Of a DNA stretch of 64,000 nucleotides, positions 27,356-35,337 are shown one piece after another (the first letter of the stretch is position 1; each line of letters begins with the position of its first letter). This DNA is from Salinibacterium sp. (GTDB lineage Bacteria; Actinomycetota; Actinomycetes; Actinomycetales; Microbacteriaceae): the NCBI GenBank assembly GCA_025351795.1, contig JANXVG010000037.1, positions 1 through 64,000 on the forward strand, given 5' to 3'. Below the pieces are notes generated by a model. That model saw only the letters and a program-made list of their open reading frames with translations, was not told where the DNA came from and did no database searches. Both the position numbers and the translations under genes were made by a program.

Positions 27356-27396
27356 GTCCTCCGAAAGGAGGACATACCCCCCAATCTGGGGGTGTA
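27356..27396. terminator. Two adjacent hairpins between the beta-lactamase-like and surface-protein genes
   Basis: The first is GTCCTCC-GAAA-GGAGGAC, a perfect 7-bp stem with a GAAA tetraloop (27356-27373). The second pairs TACCCCCC with GGGGGTGTA (27375-27396, one mismatch). Both lie about 80-115 bp past the stop at 27473 and 160-200 bp upstream of the surface-protein GTG. Terminator of the upstream gene is the simplest reading; a leader structure for the surface protein is possible. Confidence 0.5.
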
Positions 27397-27472
27397 CACG
27401 GCGGCTCGAGCACCGATATACGGGTTGCGCAGCGGATTGCATACCCCGCGCGAAGCACTAGCCCGGAATGCG

Positions 27473-28381
27473 TCAGTGCACGTACTCGAGCAGGTCAAGG
27501 CCCACGGTGCGCATCGCCTCAAGCACGCGCAACCGCGCTCGCAATCCGTCATCGTTGAAGTGCACGGACACCGCGTAGGAGACGGCGCGAGTGGTTCCGC
27601 GCAACGCGCCGGCCTCGGCCCTGACGCCCGCATCCGTTCCCGTCTTGTTGACAAGCAGCGTGTTGTGGTCAGTGCCTCGGTGCGAGAGCGGATCAAGCCC
27701 AAAAGCACTCGCGACCATGGATAGGTCACTGTTGAGCGAGAGCCAACCCATGACCCGTTGGCTCGTGAGCGGGTCGACGATTTCGTCGCGCGCGAGCGCA
27801 CCGAACAGCCAACTCAACTCGGCTGTCGACCCGACGGATAACTGGGGTGCATCGTCTGGACCCCGACTGTCGCGCACGAGGTCGAGCAGCGCCGTGCGCA
27901 TCAGGCCGAGCGACTCGGTGCGAGATCGTACTGCAGACAGCCCGACCTGACGCAAGAGCACGTTCGTCGCCAGGTTGTCACTCGATGCGGCAACGAGCGT
28001 CGCGAGGTCGGCGACCGGAAGAGAGGGTGCCTGAAGGTGCTGCCAGAGTCCCGAGTCGCCGACGTAGTCGCGCGGTGTCTTGTCGAGGATTCCAAATCCC
28101 GAGAAGTCGCGGCTGGTCAGTCGCGCAGATACCTCGATCAGCAACAAGATCTTGCCGATGCTCGCCGTGGGCAGAACGATACGATCGTCGATCGCCATGA
28201 GCACTCTGCCCGAATTAAGGTCGATCACGTTCGCCGACACTTGGGCGCCCTCATATGCGAGCTTTCCAAGCGCTGTAAAGGAACTCGAGAAGGTTTCCGC
28301 CTCTCCAGTTGCTGAGTGCCGTGCCAATCGGGGGCTCCGGACGCGGTCCCAGCGCTCGCGGGTTCTCGCTGTTTCTACCAA
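27473..28381 (-). CDS. Beta-lactamase-fold serine hydrolase (class A-like), no signal peptide
   Basis: 302 residues. The three catalytic motifs of penicillin-recognising serine hydrolases are present in order: SxxK (Ser74-Ile-Gly-Lys77 in PTASIGKILLLIEV), SDN (in AASSDNLATNVLL) and KTG (in NKTGTDAG). The Glu-containing omega loop typical of hydrolytic class A beta-lactamases is not recognisable (QLSVGSTAELSWLF occupies the region). No export signal is evident, which is unusual. The TTG at 28381 overlaps the end of the M13 peptidase gene; the true start could be further in. A peptidase, esterase or D-aminoacyl hydrolase role is possible; resistance should not be assumed. Confidence 0.75.
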   Translation of the reverse strand: MVETARTRERWDRVRSPRLARHSATGEAETFSSSFTALGKLAYEGAQVSANVIDLNSGRVLMAIDDRIVLPTASIGKILLLIEVSARLTSRDFSGFGILDKTPRDYVGDSGLWQHLQAPSLPVADLATLVAASSDNLATNVLLRQVGLSAVRSRTESLGLMRTALLDLVRDSRGPDDAPQLSVGSTAELSWLFGALARDEIVDPLTSQRVMGWLSLNSDLSMVASAFGLDPLSHRGTDHNTLLVNKTGTDAGVRAEAGALRGTTRAVSYAVSVHFNDDGLRARLRVLEAMRTVGLDLLEYVH

Positions 28382-30342
28382 ATAGTGACGCGGTCTTTCG
28401 GGTCAAGCCACAGGTCATCGATGTCGGTGACCCCAAATGTCTCATAGAACTCATCGATATTGCGAACGATCTGGTTGCATCGAAACTCGTTCGGCGAGTG
28501 CGGGTCGATCGAGATCAGGCGGATGACCTCCTCGTCGCGGCCCTTTTGCTGCCACGCCTGCGCCCACGACAGAAAGAATCGCTCGGCACCCGACATGCCG
28601 TCGATCACCGGTGGCTCGTGGCCGCCCAGCGAGATTAGGTAGGCCTTCCACGCGATAGAGAGTCCGCCGAGATCACCGATGTTCTCGCCGATCGTCAGCG
28701 CTCCATTGACCCGATGGTCGGGCACCTGCCGCGGCGCGAGGGCGTCGTACTGGGCGATGAGCGACTTGGTGCGCTGTTCGAACGCCGCCCGGTCATCCGC
28801 TGTCCACCAGTCGGTGAGCCTGCCATCGCCGTCGTACTTCGAGCCCTGGTCATCGAAGCCGTGACCAATCTCGTGACCAATCACCGCGCCGATCGCGCCG
28901 TAGTTGGCCGCGGCATCCCGGCTCTCGTCAAAGAACGGAAACTGCAGGATTGCGGCCGGGAAAACAATCTCATTGAAGCCAGGGTTGTAATACGCGTTGA
29001 TGGTCTGCGGCGTCATGAACCACTCGTCGCGGTCGAGTGGCATGCCGATCTTGCCGAGTTCTCGGTGAAACTCGAATTCGTTGGTAGCGCGCACGTTGCC
29101 GATCAGGTCATCGACCGCGACGTCGAGCGCGGTGTAATCCCGCCACTTCACGGGGAAGCCGATCTTGGGGGTGAATTTGTCGAGCTTCTCGAGTGCGCGC
29201 GCACGCGTCGGTTCGGTCATCCATCCAAGGCTCGTGATGCTCTGCCGGTATGCCTCGACGAGGTGCGCGACAAGTTGGTCCATCGCAACCTTCGCTTCGG
29301 GCTTGAAGTGCCGCTCCACATAGATCTTGCCGATCGCTTCGCCAAGCGCTCCCTCGACCAGCGAGACCGCACGCTTCCAGCGAGCGCGCAGCTCGGGGGT
29401 GCCCGTGAGGGTCTTGCCATAGAAGTCGAAATTGGCGTCAACGAAGTCGTGAGACAGGTAGGCGGCGTTCGAGCGGATGACCTGCCACGCCAGCCAATCC
29501 CGCCAGGCATCGAGGTTGCCGGCCCGCAATACCGACTCGAGCCCGGTCAGGAAACTGGGCTGGCGCACGACGACCTCGTCAAACGATTTGTCGGGAACCG
29601 CGAGGGCGTTCAGCCAGACGTTGAGATCGACATCGCCGACGAGGGCATTAGCCGCGTTCCACAGCATCGGATTGTAGGTCGCCTCGCTGTCGCGCGACTT
29701 CACGTTGTCCCAGTGGTGGGTGGCGAGCTCGGCCTCGAGATCGAAGACGCGCTTCGCTCGCGCGGTGGGGTCATCAAGACCGGCGAGCCCCAGCATCCGC
29801 TCTAGAAAGATCTGGTACTTCTCTCGGAGTTCCGCGAACTTGTCTTCGCGATAGTAGGACTCGTCGGGAAGGCCGAGGCCACCCTGCTCGATGAAGACGA
29901 GGTAGCGCTCGGGATCACCGGGGTCGTTGTCGACGAACAGTTGGAAGAACCCGCTGGAGCCACCGCGCTCGAGACGCGCGAGGGTCTCTAGCAGTGACGA
30001 AATAGAGTCTACCTTCGCAGCTTCGGTGAGAAATTCGGTGATGGGCCCCGCACCAAGAGCCTCGGCGCGCGCTTCGTCGAGGAAGCTCGCGTACAGATCG
30101 CCGACCTTTCGTGCCTCAGTGCCGGATGCCGCAGCCTGCGACTCGACGATGATCTCTCGAACAGCTTTTTCGGCCTCTTCGGCGAGCACGAGAAAGGATC
30201 CGTAACGCGCCTTATCGCTCGGAATCTCGGTGCGCTCGATCCACTTTCCATTGACATGGCGGTAGAGGTCGTCTTGGGGACGGATAGTCGCATCGAGGTC
30301 TTCGACGTCGATTCCGGAGGTGAGTGGATTTTCTGGGCGCAT
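28375..30342 (-). CDS. pepO: M13 family zinc metalloendopeptidase (PepO/neprilysin-like)
   Basis: 655 residues. It carries the zinc site His490-Glu-Ile-Gly-His494 in VIGHEIGHGFDDQG, the upstream NAYYNPGFNEIVFPAAILQFPFF block and the third-ligand helix GENIGDLGGLSIAWKAY, all M13 hallmarks. The N terminus (DDLYRHVNGKWIERTEIP) is the normal start of the mature peptidase fold and no signal peptide is visible, so it is probably cytosolic and acts on oligopeptides. The ATG at 30342 gives the conserved start; the frame to 30396 adds only basic residues. Coupled to the downstream serine hydrolase by overlapping codons. Confidence 0.92.
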   Translation of the reverse strand: MRPENPLTSGIDVEDLDATIRPQDDLYRHVNGKWIERTEIPSDKARYGSFLVLAEEAEKAVREIIVESQAAASGTEARKVGDLYASFLDEARAEALGAGPITEFLTEAAKVDSISSLLETLARLERGGSSGFFQLFVDNDPGDPERYLVFIEQGGLGLPDESYYREDKFAELREKYQIFLERMLGLAGLDDPTARAKRVFDLEAELATHHWDNVKSRDSEATYNPMLWNAANALVGDVDLNVWLNALAVPDKSFDEVVVRQPSFLTGLESVLRAGNLDAWRDWLAWQVIRSNAAYLSHDFVDANFDFYGKTLTGTPELRARWKRAVSLVEGALGEAIGKIYVERHFKPEAKVAMDQLVAHLVEAYRQSITSLGWMTEPTRARALEKLDKFTPKIGFPVKWRDYTALDVAVDDLIGNVRATNEFEFHRELGKIGMPLDRDEWFMTPQTINAYYNPGFNEIVFPAAILQFPFFDESRDAAANYGAIGAVIGHEIGHGFDDQGSKYDGDGRLTDWWTADDRAAFEQRTKSLIAQYDALAPRQVPDHRVNGALTIGENIGDLGGLSIAWKAYLISLGGHEPPVIDGMSGAERFFLSWAQAWQQKGRDEEVIRLISIDPHSPNEFRCNQIVRNIDEFYETFGVTDIDDLWLDPKDRVTIW

Positions 30343-30423
30343 GCAGATAAGCCTAGGCTTCCGTGCACGCCCGCAGGCTGGCCGCTCTGAGTGCACCGAA
30401 CGCGCTGTTCGTTCGCGGCAACG

Positions 30424-31506
30424 TCAGTTCGCGCGCGTCGACGCTGCCATCGGGGGTGCGGTCGTGTTGCCGGCATGGAACTCACTCGTGAATGCCACCG
30501 CCTGCGGTGTGCCTCCCGCGAGAAACTCGAGAATTGCGCGCCCCGCAGCGCGTCCCTTCTCGACAGCCGGTTGAACGAGCGTGGTTAGGTCGTATGGGGC
30601 GACCCCATCGATGCGTGCGCCGTCGAAGCCAATGACACTCAGGTCGTGCGGAATGCGAAGCCCCAACTGCTCTGCCGCCCGGATGACGCCCACAGCCAGC
30701 AGATCGCTTTGGGCGATGATGGCTGTCGGTCGATTCTCGTGATCGAGAAGCTCAATCCCCGCGGCCACCCCCTCCTCGATGCTGCTGCCGTTAGACACCC
30801 AACCGCCGATTGCGGGAAACACATCGCGCGCTCCGCGCAGCCGTTCGAGGGCGGTGAACCCGGTTCCTGCCGTCGCAGGCTCGGCTCGAAGCGGCCGACT
30901 GCGCCGGCTGTCGTCGATAGGCAGGGAGACGATCGCAACGTGTGTGTGGCCAAGATCACGTAGATGCTGCGCCGCGACCCGCGACCCCGCGCGATTGTCG
31001 AGATCGATCGCAAGCACGCCGGCCCGGTGTTCTGCCTCGATGGCGACCATCGGGATTGCGCGACGCCGCAGGATAGCGACCGACTCGTCGAGGCGACGGC
31101 TGCACCCCACGAGTACGACCGCATCCAGGGGAGCAACAGCAATGCCGGAGTCTCCTGCCCCATTGTCGGTGAGCAACAGCAAGCCAACGCCGCCCCCACC
31201 GGCCTCGTCGGCGATGCCATCAAGCAGTGCGATATTCATCGGGTCGCGAAACGCATCACGCAACCGGTCTTCCATAACGACGCCAATGATGCCCGACCGC
31301 CCCCGTCGCAATGATCGGGCGCGTGGGTCGGGCCCGTCGTAGTCGAGCGTGGCGGCGGCCGCGAGAACTTTGGCGCGGGTAGCCGCCGACACCGGACCGG
31401 CGCCGCTAAAAGCGAGAGATGCCGTCGACACAGACACTCCGGCGAGTGCCGCAACGGCCGCAAGGTTCGGCCGCGTCGGGCGCGCGTCACTTGCCAGCTT
31501 CTCCAT
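30424..31506 (-). CDS. LacI family transcriptional regulator
   Basis: 360 residues. The helix-turn-helix and hinge (NLAAVAALAGVSVSTASLAFSG, then GPVSAATRAKVLAAAATLDY) precede a periplasmic-binding-protein-like effector domain (GIIGVVMEDRL, VVLVGCSRRLDESV, LSVIGFDGARID). Effector unknown, probably a sugar or nucleoside. It diverges from an MFS transporter, and a perfect LacI-type palindrome lies between them, suggesting control of both genes. A TAAACT -10 element 8 nt before the ATG suggests a leaderless message. Confidence 0.92.
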   Translation of the reverse strand: MEKLASDARPTRPNLAAVAALAGVSVSTASLAFSGAGPVSAATRAKVLAAAATLDYDGPDPRARSLRRGRSGIIGVVMEDRLRDAFRDPMNIALLDGIADEAGGGGVGLLLLTDNGAGDSGIAVAPLDAVVLVGCSRRLDESVAILRRRAIPMVAIEAEHRAGVLAIDLDNRAGSRVAAQHLRDLGHTHVAIVSLPIDDSRRSRPLRAEPATAGTGFTALERLRGARDVFPAIGGWVSNGSSIEEGVAAGIELLDHENRPTAIIAQSDLLAVGVIRAAEQLGLRIPHDLSVIGFDGARIDGVAPYDLTTLVQPAVEKGRAAGRAILEFLAGGTPQAVAFTSEFHAGNTTAPPMAASTRAN

Positions 31507-31514
31507 GGACTGTT

Positions 31515-31520
31515 AGTTTA
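31515..31520 (-). promoter_or_regulatory. -10 element of the lacI-type gene
   Basis: TAAACT on the minus strand, 8 nt from the ATG at 31506. The operator palindrome begins about 15 bp upstream, so a bound repressor would cover the -35 region. Confidence 0.4.
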
Positions 31521-31534
31521 GGCGAATAGACGTG

Positions 31535-31550
31535 GTCGAATCGATTCGAC
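31535..31550. promoter_or_regulatory. LacI-family operator
   Basis: GTCGAATCGATTCGAC is a perfect 16-bp palindrome. Its centre AATCGATT matches the AAnCGnTT core bound by LacI-family proteins with a central CpG step. It lies in the 76-bp gap between the lacI-type gene and the MFS start. If the MFS gene started at the GTG at 31532, the site would be inside coding sequence; this favours the later ATG. Confidence 0.7.
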
Positions 31551-31582
31551 TCTTGCTGATCCACAACCCGCCAGGATGCCCG

Positions 31583-32815
31583 ATGTCACCTAAGACCACG
31601 TCGCCCGGCGCTCTCACTACAAGCCAGACCCTCGCTTGGCGTAACGCCGTGTTCGCTATCTTCGCCCTGCCCGGAATTGCGATGGCCAGTTGGGCCTCGC
31701 GATTGCCCACCATCAAGGAGTCGCTCGGCATCGACCTCGGCCAAGCCGGCATCCTGATCTTTGCGATTGCCGTTGGATCGATCGTTGGCCTCGTCGCATC
31801 CAGTCACATAATTGCCCGCTACGGTGTGCGCGCGACAATTTTCGCAGGCTTGATCGTCATGGCCGCGACTATCATGACTGTCGGCCTCGGAGTGACGTTC
31901 GGGCCGAGCTTTGCGATCGTGTTTGCCGGGCTCGTATTCTTCGGGGCAGCGATGGGCATGACAGATGTCGCGATGAATGTTTCGGGAGCCGCGAACGAGC
32001 GCGCCTTCGGCCGCAACATCATGCCGATCTTTCATGCCTTTTTTAGCGGTGGCACGATGCTCGGCGCTGCCCTGGGGGCACTCGCGGAGGTCGCTCACGT
32101 TCCTCTCGCGATGCACGTCTTCGCGATCGCCGTGCTGATTGTCGTGGGGGCGATTGTCGCCACACGATTCCTGAAATCCGAGCACGTCATCGATGACAGC
32201 GGCGAGACACTCGCAGCGAGTGACCACTCACGGTCGTGGCGAGGCCGCCTTCGCATCTGGCGCGATCCGCGAGTTCTGCTCATCGGAATTGTCGCTCTGG
32301 CCGCGGCGTTCGCCGAAGGGTCGGCCAACGATTGGCTCACGATCGCGATGGTCGACGGTCATGGTGTGACAAAGGCAACCGGCGCGCTCGTGTTTGGAAT
32401 CTTCGTCACAGCCATGACGGCCGGGCGGCTCGGCGGTGTCTTCCTCCTTGATAAATTCGGGCGCGTGAGGGTGTTGCGTGGGTCGTTCCTGCTCGCAGCT
32501 GCAGGCTTGCTGCTTGTTATCTTCGTACCGAATCCGGTCGTCGCGGCGGCCGGAGTGGTGTTCTGGGGGCTGGGCTCTGCGCTCGGATTTCCGGTGGGGA
32601 TGTCTGCGGCCGCCGATGATCCCAAGACGGCCGCCGCCCGAGTGAGCGCTGTCGCCACCATCGGCTACTTCGCATTCCTGGTGGGGCCGCCAGTGATCGG
32701 CTTCCTCGGGCAGCGCGTCGGCATCCTCCACGCGTTGCTCGTCGTTCTCGTGCTTGCCGCACTCGGCGCGATCGTGGCCGGCGCCGCTCGGGAGCCCCAG
32801 CTGCGACCGGCTTAG
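31583..32815 (+). CDS. MFS transporter (FucP/YbjJ-like)
   Basis: 410 residues with about 12 predicted membrane helices. [26 protein letters not shown] and [39 protein letters not shown] are typical of the YbjJ/fucose-permease-like branch, in which GMxDVAMN and FHAxFSxG are conserved. Substrate unknown. The ATG at 31583 has AGGA 7 nt upstream and leaves the operator outside the gene; a GTG at 31532 is the alternative. Paired with a LacI regulator, so sugar transport is a reasonable guess. Confidence 0.85.
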   Translation: MSPKTTSPGALTTSQTLAWRNAVFAIFALPGIAMASWASRLPTIKESLGIDLGQAGILIFAIAVGSIVGLVASSHIIARYGVRATIFAGLIVMAATIMTVGLGVTFGPSFAIVFAGLVFFGAAMGMTDVAMNVSGAANERAFGRNIMPIFHAFFSGGTMLGAALGALAEVAHVPLAMHVFAIAVLIVVGAIVATRFLKSEHVIDDSGETLAASDHSRSWRGRLRIWRDPRVLLIGIVALAAAFAEGSANDWLTIAMVDGHGVTKATGALVFGIFVTAMTAGRLGGVFLLDKFGRVRVLRGSFLLAAAGLLLVIFVPNPVVAAAGVVFWGLGSALGFPVGMSAAADDPKTAAARVSAVATIGYFAFLVGPPVIGFLGQRVGILHALLVVLVLAALGAIVAGAAREPQLRPA

Positions 32816-32825
32816 ACTCAATTCC

Positions 32826-32987
32826 GTGCGTCGTGTGAGTGCGAAGTGCTCCGTCGCCTGTACCAGGCGACTCAACGCGCACCTGCCACGTGCGACGCGA
32901 CTGTTGCTGCTCAAAGCAGACGGCAGCGTGCTCGTGCATTCCGACTTCCTGAGCTACAAGCCGCTCAACTGGATGAGCCGCGCGTAG
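32826..32987 (+). pseudogene. Truncated 5' copy of nucS
   Basis: From the GTG at 32826 the 53 codons align end to end with the first 53 residues of the intact NucS at 34617; 38 of 53 residues are identical, including [11 protein letters not shown] and [10 protein letters not shown]. It then stops (SRA-stop). Most matching codons differ synonymously, so this is not a fresh duplication. The conserved VDYxGRL segment of NucS is degenerate here (VACTRRL), consistent with relaxed selection. Like the intact gene it has a TAnnnT box (TAGACT, 32813-32818) 7 nt before its start, overlapping the MFS stop. No NucS body follows; the nuclease domain is absent. Confidence 0.8.
32967..32979 (+). repeat. 13-bp direct repeat, left copy (nucS junction block)
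   Basis: AACTGGATGAGCC ends the similarity between the truncated and the intact nucS copies; the identical block recurs at 34758-34770. The sequences diverge immediately after it. Candidate recombination or attachment junction. Confidence 0.5.
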
Positions 32988-33071
32988 GTGTGTGTCAAAC
33001 CGGTCCTGAGAGTGAGCACACCTTGGCCTCGGGGTCTCTTTGTCGAGTGGGCTGCGCCGCAGGCTTGACTC

Positions 33072-33509
33072 GTGCCGCGCATCCTCATCACCGGCATGTC
33101 CGGTGCCGGAAAGTCCTCGCTCCTCGCGGAGCTCGGTCGGCGCGGCTACCTTGCAGTCGATACCGATTACGACGGCTGGACGCGACCCGACGGCCTCTGG
33201 GACGAGCGGAGGATGACTGAGTTGCTGAGCTTCCGCATCGACGTGGTCGTGTCAGGAACGGTCGAGAACCAGGTCGATTTCTACGACCGCTTCGAGCATG
33301 TGGTCCTTCTGAGCGCTCCCGTCGAGGTGTTGGTCGAGCGCGTTGCGACCAGAACGAACAACCGCTACGGCGGCTCACCCGAGCAACAGGACGAGATTCG
33401 CCGTTACGTCGCGGAGGTCGAGCCGTTGCTGAGGTCGGGAGCAACGGCGGAACTCGACGGTCGCCGTCCCGTGGCCGAACTGGCTGATGCGATCAACGCC
33501 CTCGTGTAG
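33072..33509 (+). CDS. Small P-loop kinase-like ATPase
   Basis: 145 residues. Walker A is GMSGAGKSS at residues 7-15, followed by LAVDTDYDGW and a shikimate/adenylate-kinase-like layout (VVVSGTVENQVDF, then VLLSAPVEVLVERVATRTNNRYG, with a lid-type arginine pair). It resembles AAA- or shikimate-kinase-fold nucleotide kinases of unknown substrate. The GTG at 33072 gives a normal start directly before the P-loop strand. It opens the accessory segment between the nucS fragment and intact nucS. Confidence 0.75.
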   Translation: MPRILITGMSGAGKSSLLAELGRRGYLAVDTDYDGWTRPDGLWDERRMTELLSFRIDVVVSGTVENQVDFYDRFEHVVLLSAPVEVLVERVATRTNNRYGGSPEQQDEIRRYVAEVEPLLRSGATAELDGRRPVAELADAINALV

Positions 33510-33563
33510 GGACAACCTCTGGTTCCGCTCGACGCGCAGCGCATTTCGTATGACGATGAATTC

Positions 33564-33938
33564 GTGAAGCGCATCATCCAAGGCCACGAAGTCGATGAGT
33601 CGCGGGTCGATGAGTGGGCGGTAGAAGCCGGATACGACATCGACCAGCTCCGCGCCCGCTGGGGTCGCGCCCCGCGTGGAGCCACGGCCGCGCAGGTCAT
33701 TCCCGTCCGCTTGACACCTGACGAGCTCGCCGCGGTCATGGCGCGCGCCGAGCGGGAGGGACTGAATCGCTCCGAGGCGATCCGAGCCGCGCTCGACGCC
33801 TGGCGCACGTCGCGCGAGACACCATGGCATTCCCTGAACTCTCGCCTCCACGCGCCAGCCGACCCTGAGGTCACGCTCTTCCAGGAGCCGGAAACCCTCA
33901 ACCGACGTCGCGCCCGGCCCGGTTTCAAGAAACCTTGA
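33564..33938 (+). CDS. Ribbon-helix-helix (CopG-type) DNA-binding protein, antitoxin-like
   Basis: 124 residues. The central segment VIPVRLTPDELAAVMARAEREGLNRSEAIRAALDAW (about residues 45-80) is a ribbon-helix-helix domain. The N-terminal 40 residues resemble those seen in some CopG-type antitoxins, and the C terminus is basic. The GTG at 33564 is the only in-frame start after the stop at 33507; it could extend upstream from a rarer start codon. It follows the P-loop kinase by 54 bp. No toxin is adjacent on the same strand, so its partner is unclear. Confidence 0.7.
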   Translation: MKRIIQGHEVDESRVDEWAVEAGYDIDQLRARWGRAPRGATAAQVIPVRLTPDELAAVMARAEREGLNRSEAIRAALDAWRTSRETPWHSLNSRLHAPADPEVTLFQEPETLNRRRARPGFKKP

Positions 33939-34003
33939 ACGGCATGGCGTGGGGCTCGTGAGGCACTGTTTCCCAGCTCAGCCCTGCGATGGCCGACCCG
34001 AGA

Positions 34004-34309
34004 CTACACCAACCGATCGGCGAACCGCTGACGATCCTGGGCATCGCCGACGACGGCGATTATCCGCACAACGCGCGTCTGCTGGTTTACGCGGTACCAA
34101 AGTTGGCAGGGGAATACGCCGAGCTGCCAGCGTCGCACGTCAGCGCTGATGACGCCACCAATCTCAATGTGGTCGACCAATAGACGGGCTGCCGTAAAGA
34201 CCTCTGCCACGAAACGGCCGGTCTGATGCGGCGCGACTTCGTCGTAATAGGTCTGTTCCCGAAGAAAGTCGCGTTCGGCGTTTGAACTGACCCGAGCGCT
34301 GAACGTCAC
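34004..34309 (-). CDS. RelE/ParE-superfamily toxin
   Basis: 101 residues. FSARVSSNAERDFLREQTYYDEVAPHQTGRF, then LGVFPCQLWYRVNQQTRVVRIIAVVGDAQD, follow the ParE/RelE layout (two helices, then a sheet with xYRV and VxxxH/D-like ends). The expected effect is gyrase poisoning (ParE) or ribosome-dependent mRNA cleavage (RelE); sequence alone does not decide. The start overlaps the stop of the antitoxin gene by 4 nt. Confidence 0.8.
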   Translation of the reverse strand: MTFSARVSSNAERDFLREQTYYDEVAPHQTGRFVAEVFTAARLLVDHIEIGGVISADVRRWQLGVFPCQLWYRVNQQTRVVRIIAVVGDAQDRQRFADRLV

Positions 34310-34536
34310 GCAGTGCGCTTTGCCCGACGGGCCAGCGTCTTTCGCTCAAGTTCTTCGAGCGAGATGTAATCATCGTGGTTCGCCGCATCGTCCTCGGCAA
34401 ACCGTTCGGTTAGGAGCGAGGAAAGTTCCGGCGTGAGGTACTCGCTGACGACGGACGCCTCGATCGCGTCGCGGAGTTCAAGGCGTGAGCCCGCATCGAG
34501 CTTCATTACCTGCTCCAGCAGCGCACTATCGACCAT
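34306..34536 (-). CDS. Antitoxin of the RelE/ParE-type pair
   Basis: 76 residues. LLEQVMKLDAGSRLELRDAIEASV is the N-terminal pattern of the small addiction-module antitoxins usually paired with ParE-like toxins; the C-terminal half is acidic then basic (DDAANHDDYISLEELERKTLARRAKR), as expected for a toxin-wrapping tail. It precedes the toxin gene with a 4-nt overlap, the standard order. Confidence 0.78.
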   Translation of the reverse strand: MVDSALLEQVMKLDAGSRLELRDAIEASVVSEYLTPELSSLLTERFAEDDAANHDDYISLEELERKTLARRAKRTA

Positions 34537-34604
34537 GTTGCAATGGTATGCGCGACCACATACCAGAGAAGGCTCCGCGCCACATCGTAGAGAACGCGAC
34601 CCGG

Positions 34605-34610
34605 TAGCGT
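34605..34610 (+). promoter_or_regulatory. -10 element of nucS
   Basis: TAGCGT ends 6 nt before the nucS ATG, compatible with a leaderless transcript. A GGAG lies between it and the ATG, but too close to act as a good ribosome site. Confidence 0.4.
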
Positions 34611-34616
34611 GGAGTA

Positions 34617-35312
34617 ATGCGTCTCGTCATCGCCCGCTGCTCGGTGGACTACGCCGGACGGCTAAGCGCCCACTTGCCTTTAGCCACAAGGCTTTTGGTA
34701 GTAAAAGCAGACGGCTCGGTGCTCGTCCATAGCGATTCACTCAGCTATAAACCTTTGAACTGGATGAGCCCGCCCTGCAGTCTCGCAATCATCGAGCCCG
34801 ATTCTGATCAACGGGATGCTGGCGTCACCGAGATCTGGAAGGTCGCGCAGGCGAAGACGGCCGACCTGCTGGTGATCTCGATTCATCAGGTGCTGCACGA
34901 CTCGAGGCATGAGCTCGGCGTGGACCCCGGCCTGCGCAAGGACGGCGTTGAGGCGCACCTGCAGAAACTGCTCGCCGACAACATCGATCTGCTCGGCGAA
35001 GGTTACCGGCTGGTTCGGCGCGAGTACATGACGGCGATCGGCCCCGTCGATATTCTGGCGACGGATGCTGGCGGCGGCTCGGTTGCGATCGAGATCAAGC
35101 GGCGGGGGGACATCGATGGCCTCGAGCAACTCACTCGGTATCTAGAGCTCATGAACCGGGATCCGCGGCTCGCGCCCGTTGCTGGAATATTCGCGGCACA
35201 AGAGATCAAGCCTCAAGCCCGGATGCTCGCCCGCGATCGCGGCATTCGCTGCCTGCTGCTCGACTACGACGCGATGCGCGGCCTCGATGACTCGCATTCG
35301 CGACTGTTCTAG
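34617..35312 (+). CDS. nucS: Mismatch-specific endonuclease NucS
   Basis: 231 residues, full length. NucS cleaves both strands at mismatches and is the non-canonical mismatch repair enzyme of Actinobacteria that lack MutS/MutL. The N-terminal DNA-binding domain ([21 protein letters not shown]) and the C-terminal RecB-like nuclease core ([38 protein letters not shown]) are complete, with Asp and the ExK motif in place. Codons at about 34665-34760 are AT-richer (TTA, GTA, TAT, AAA, CTT) than those of the rest of the gene and of the truncated copy at 32826, suggesting a different origin for the first 50 codons. Confidence 0.95.
   Translation: MRLVIARCSVDYAGRLSAHLPLATRLLVVKADGSVLVHSDSLSYKPLNWMSPPCSLAIIEPDSDQRDAGVTEIWKVAQAKTADLLVISIHQVLHDSRHELGVDPGLRKDGVEAHLQKLLADNIDLLGEGYRLVRREYMTAIGPVDILATDAGGGSVAIEIKRRGDIDGLEQLTRYLELMNRDPRLAPVAGIFAAQEIKPQARMLARDRGIRCLLLDYDAMRGLDDSHSRLF
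34758..34770 (+). repeat. 13-bp direct repeat, right copy (inside nucS)
   Basis: AACTGGATGAGCC at codons 48-52 of intact nucS, identical to 32967-32979. Beyond it base composition returns to that of the surrounding genome. Confidence 0.5.
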
Positions 35313-35337
35313 CCAAGCAAGTTAGGGTTTCTTATAC

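Noticed and set aside
27473-28381. Antibiotic-resistance beta-lactamase
   Set aside because: No export signal and no clear class A omega-loop Glu; only the fold-level motifs are supported.
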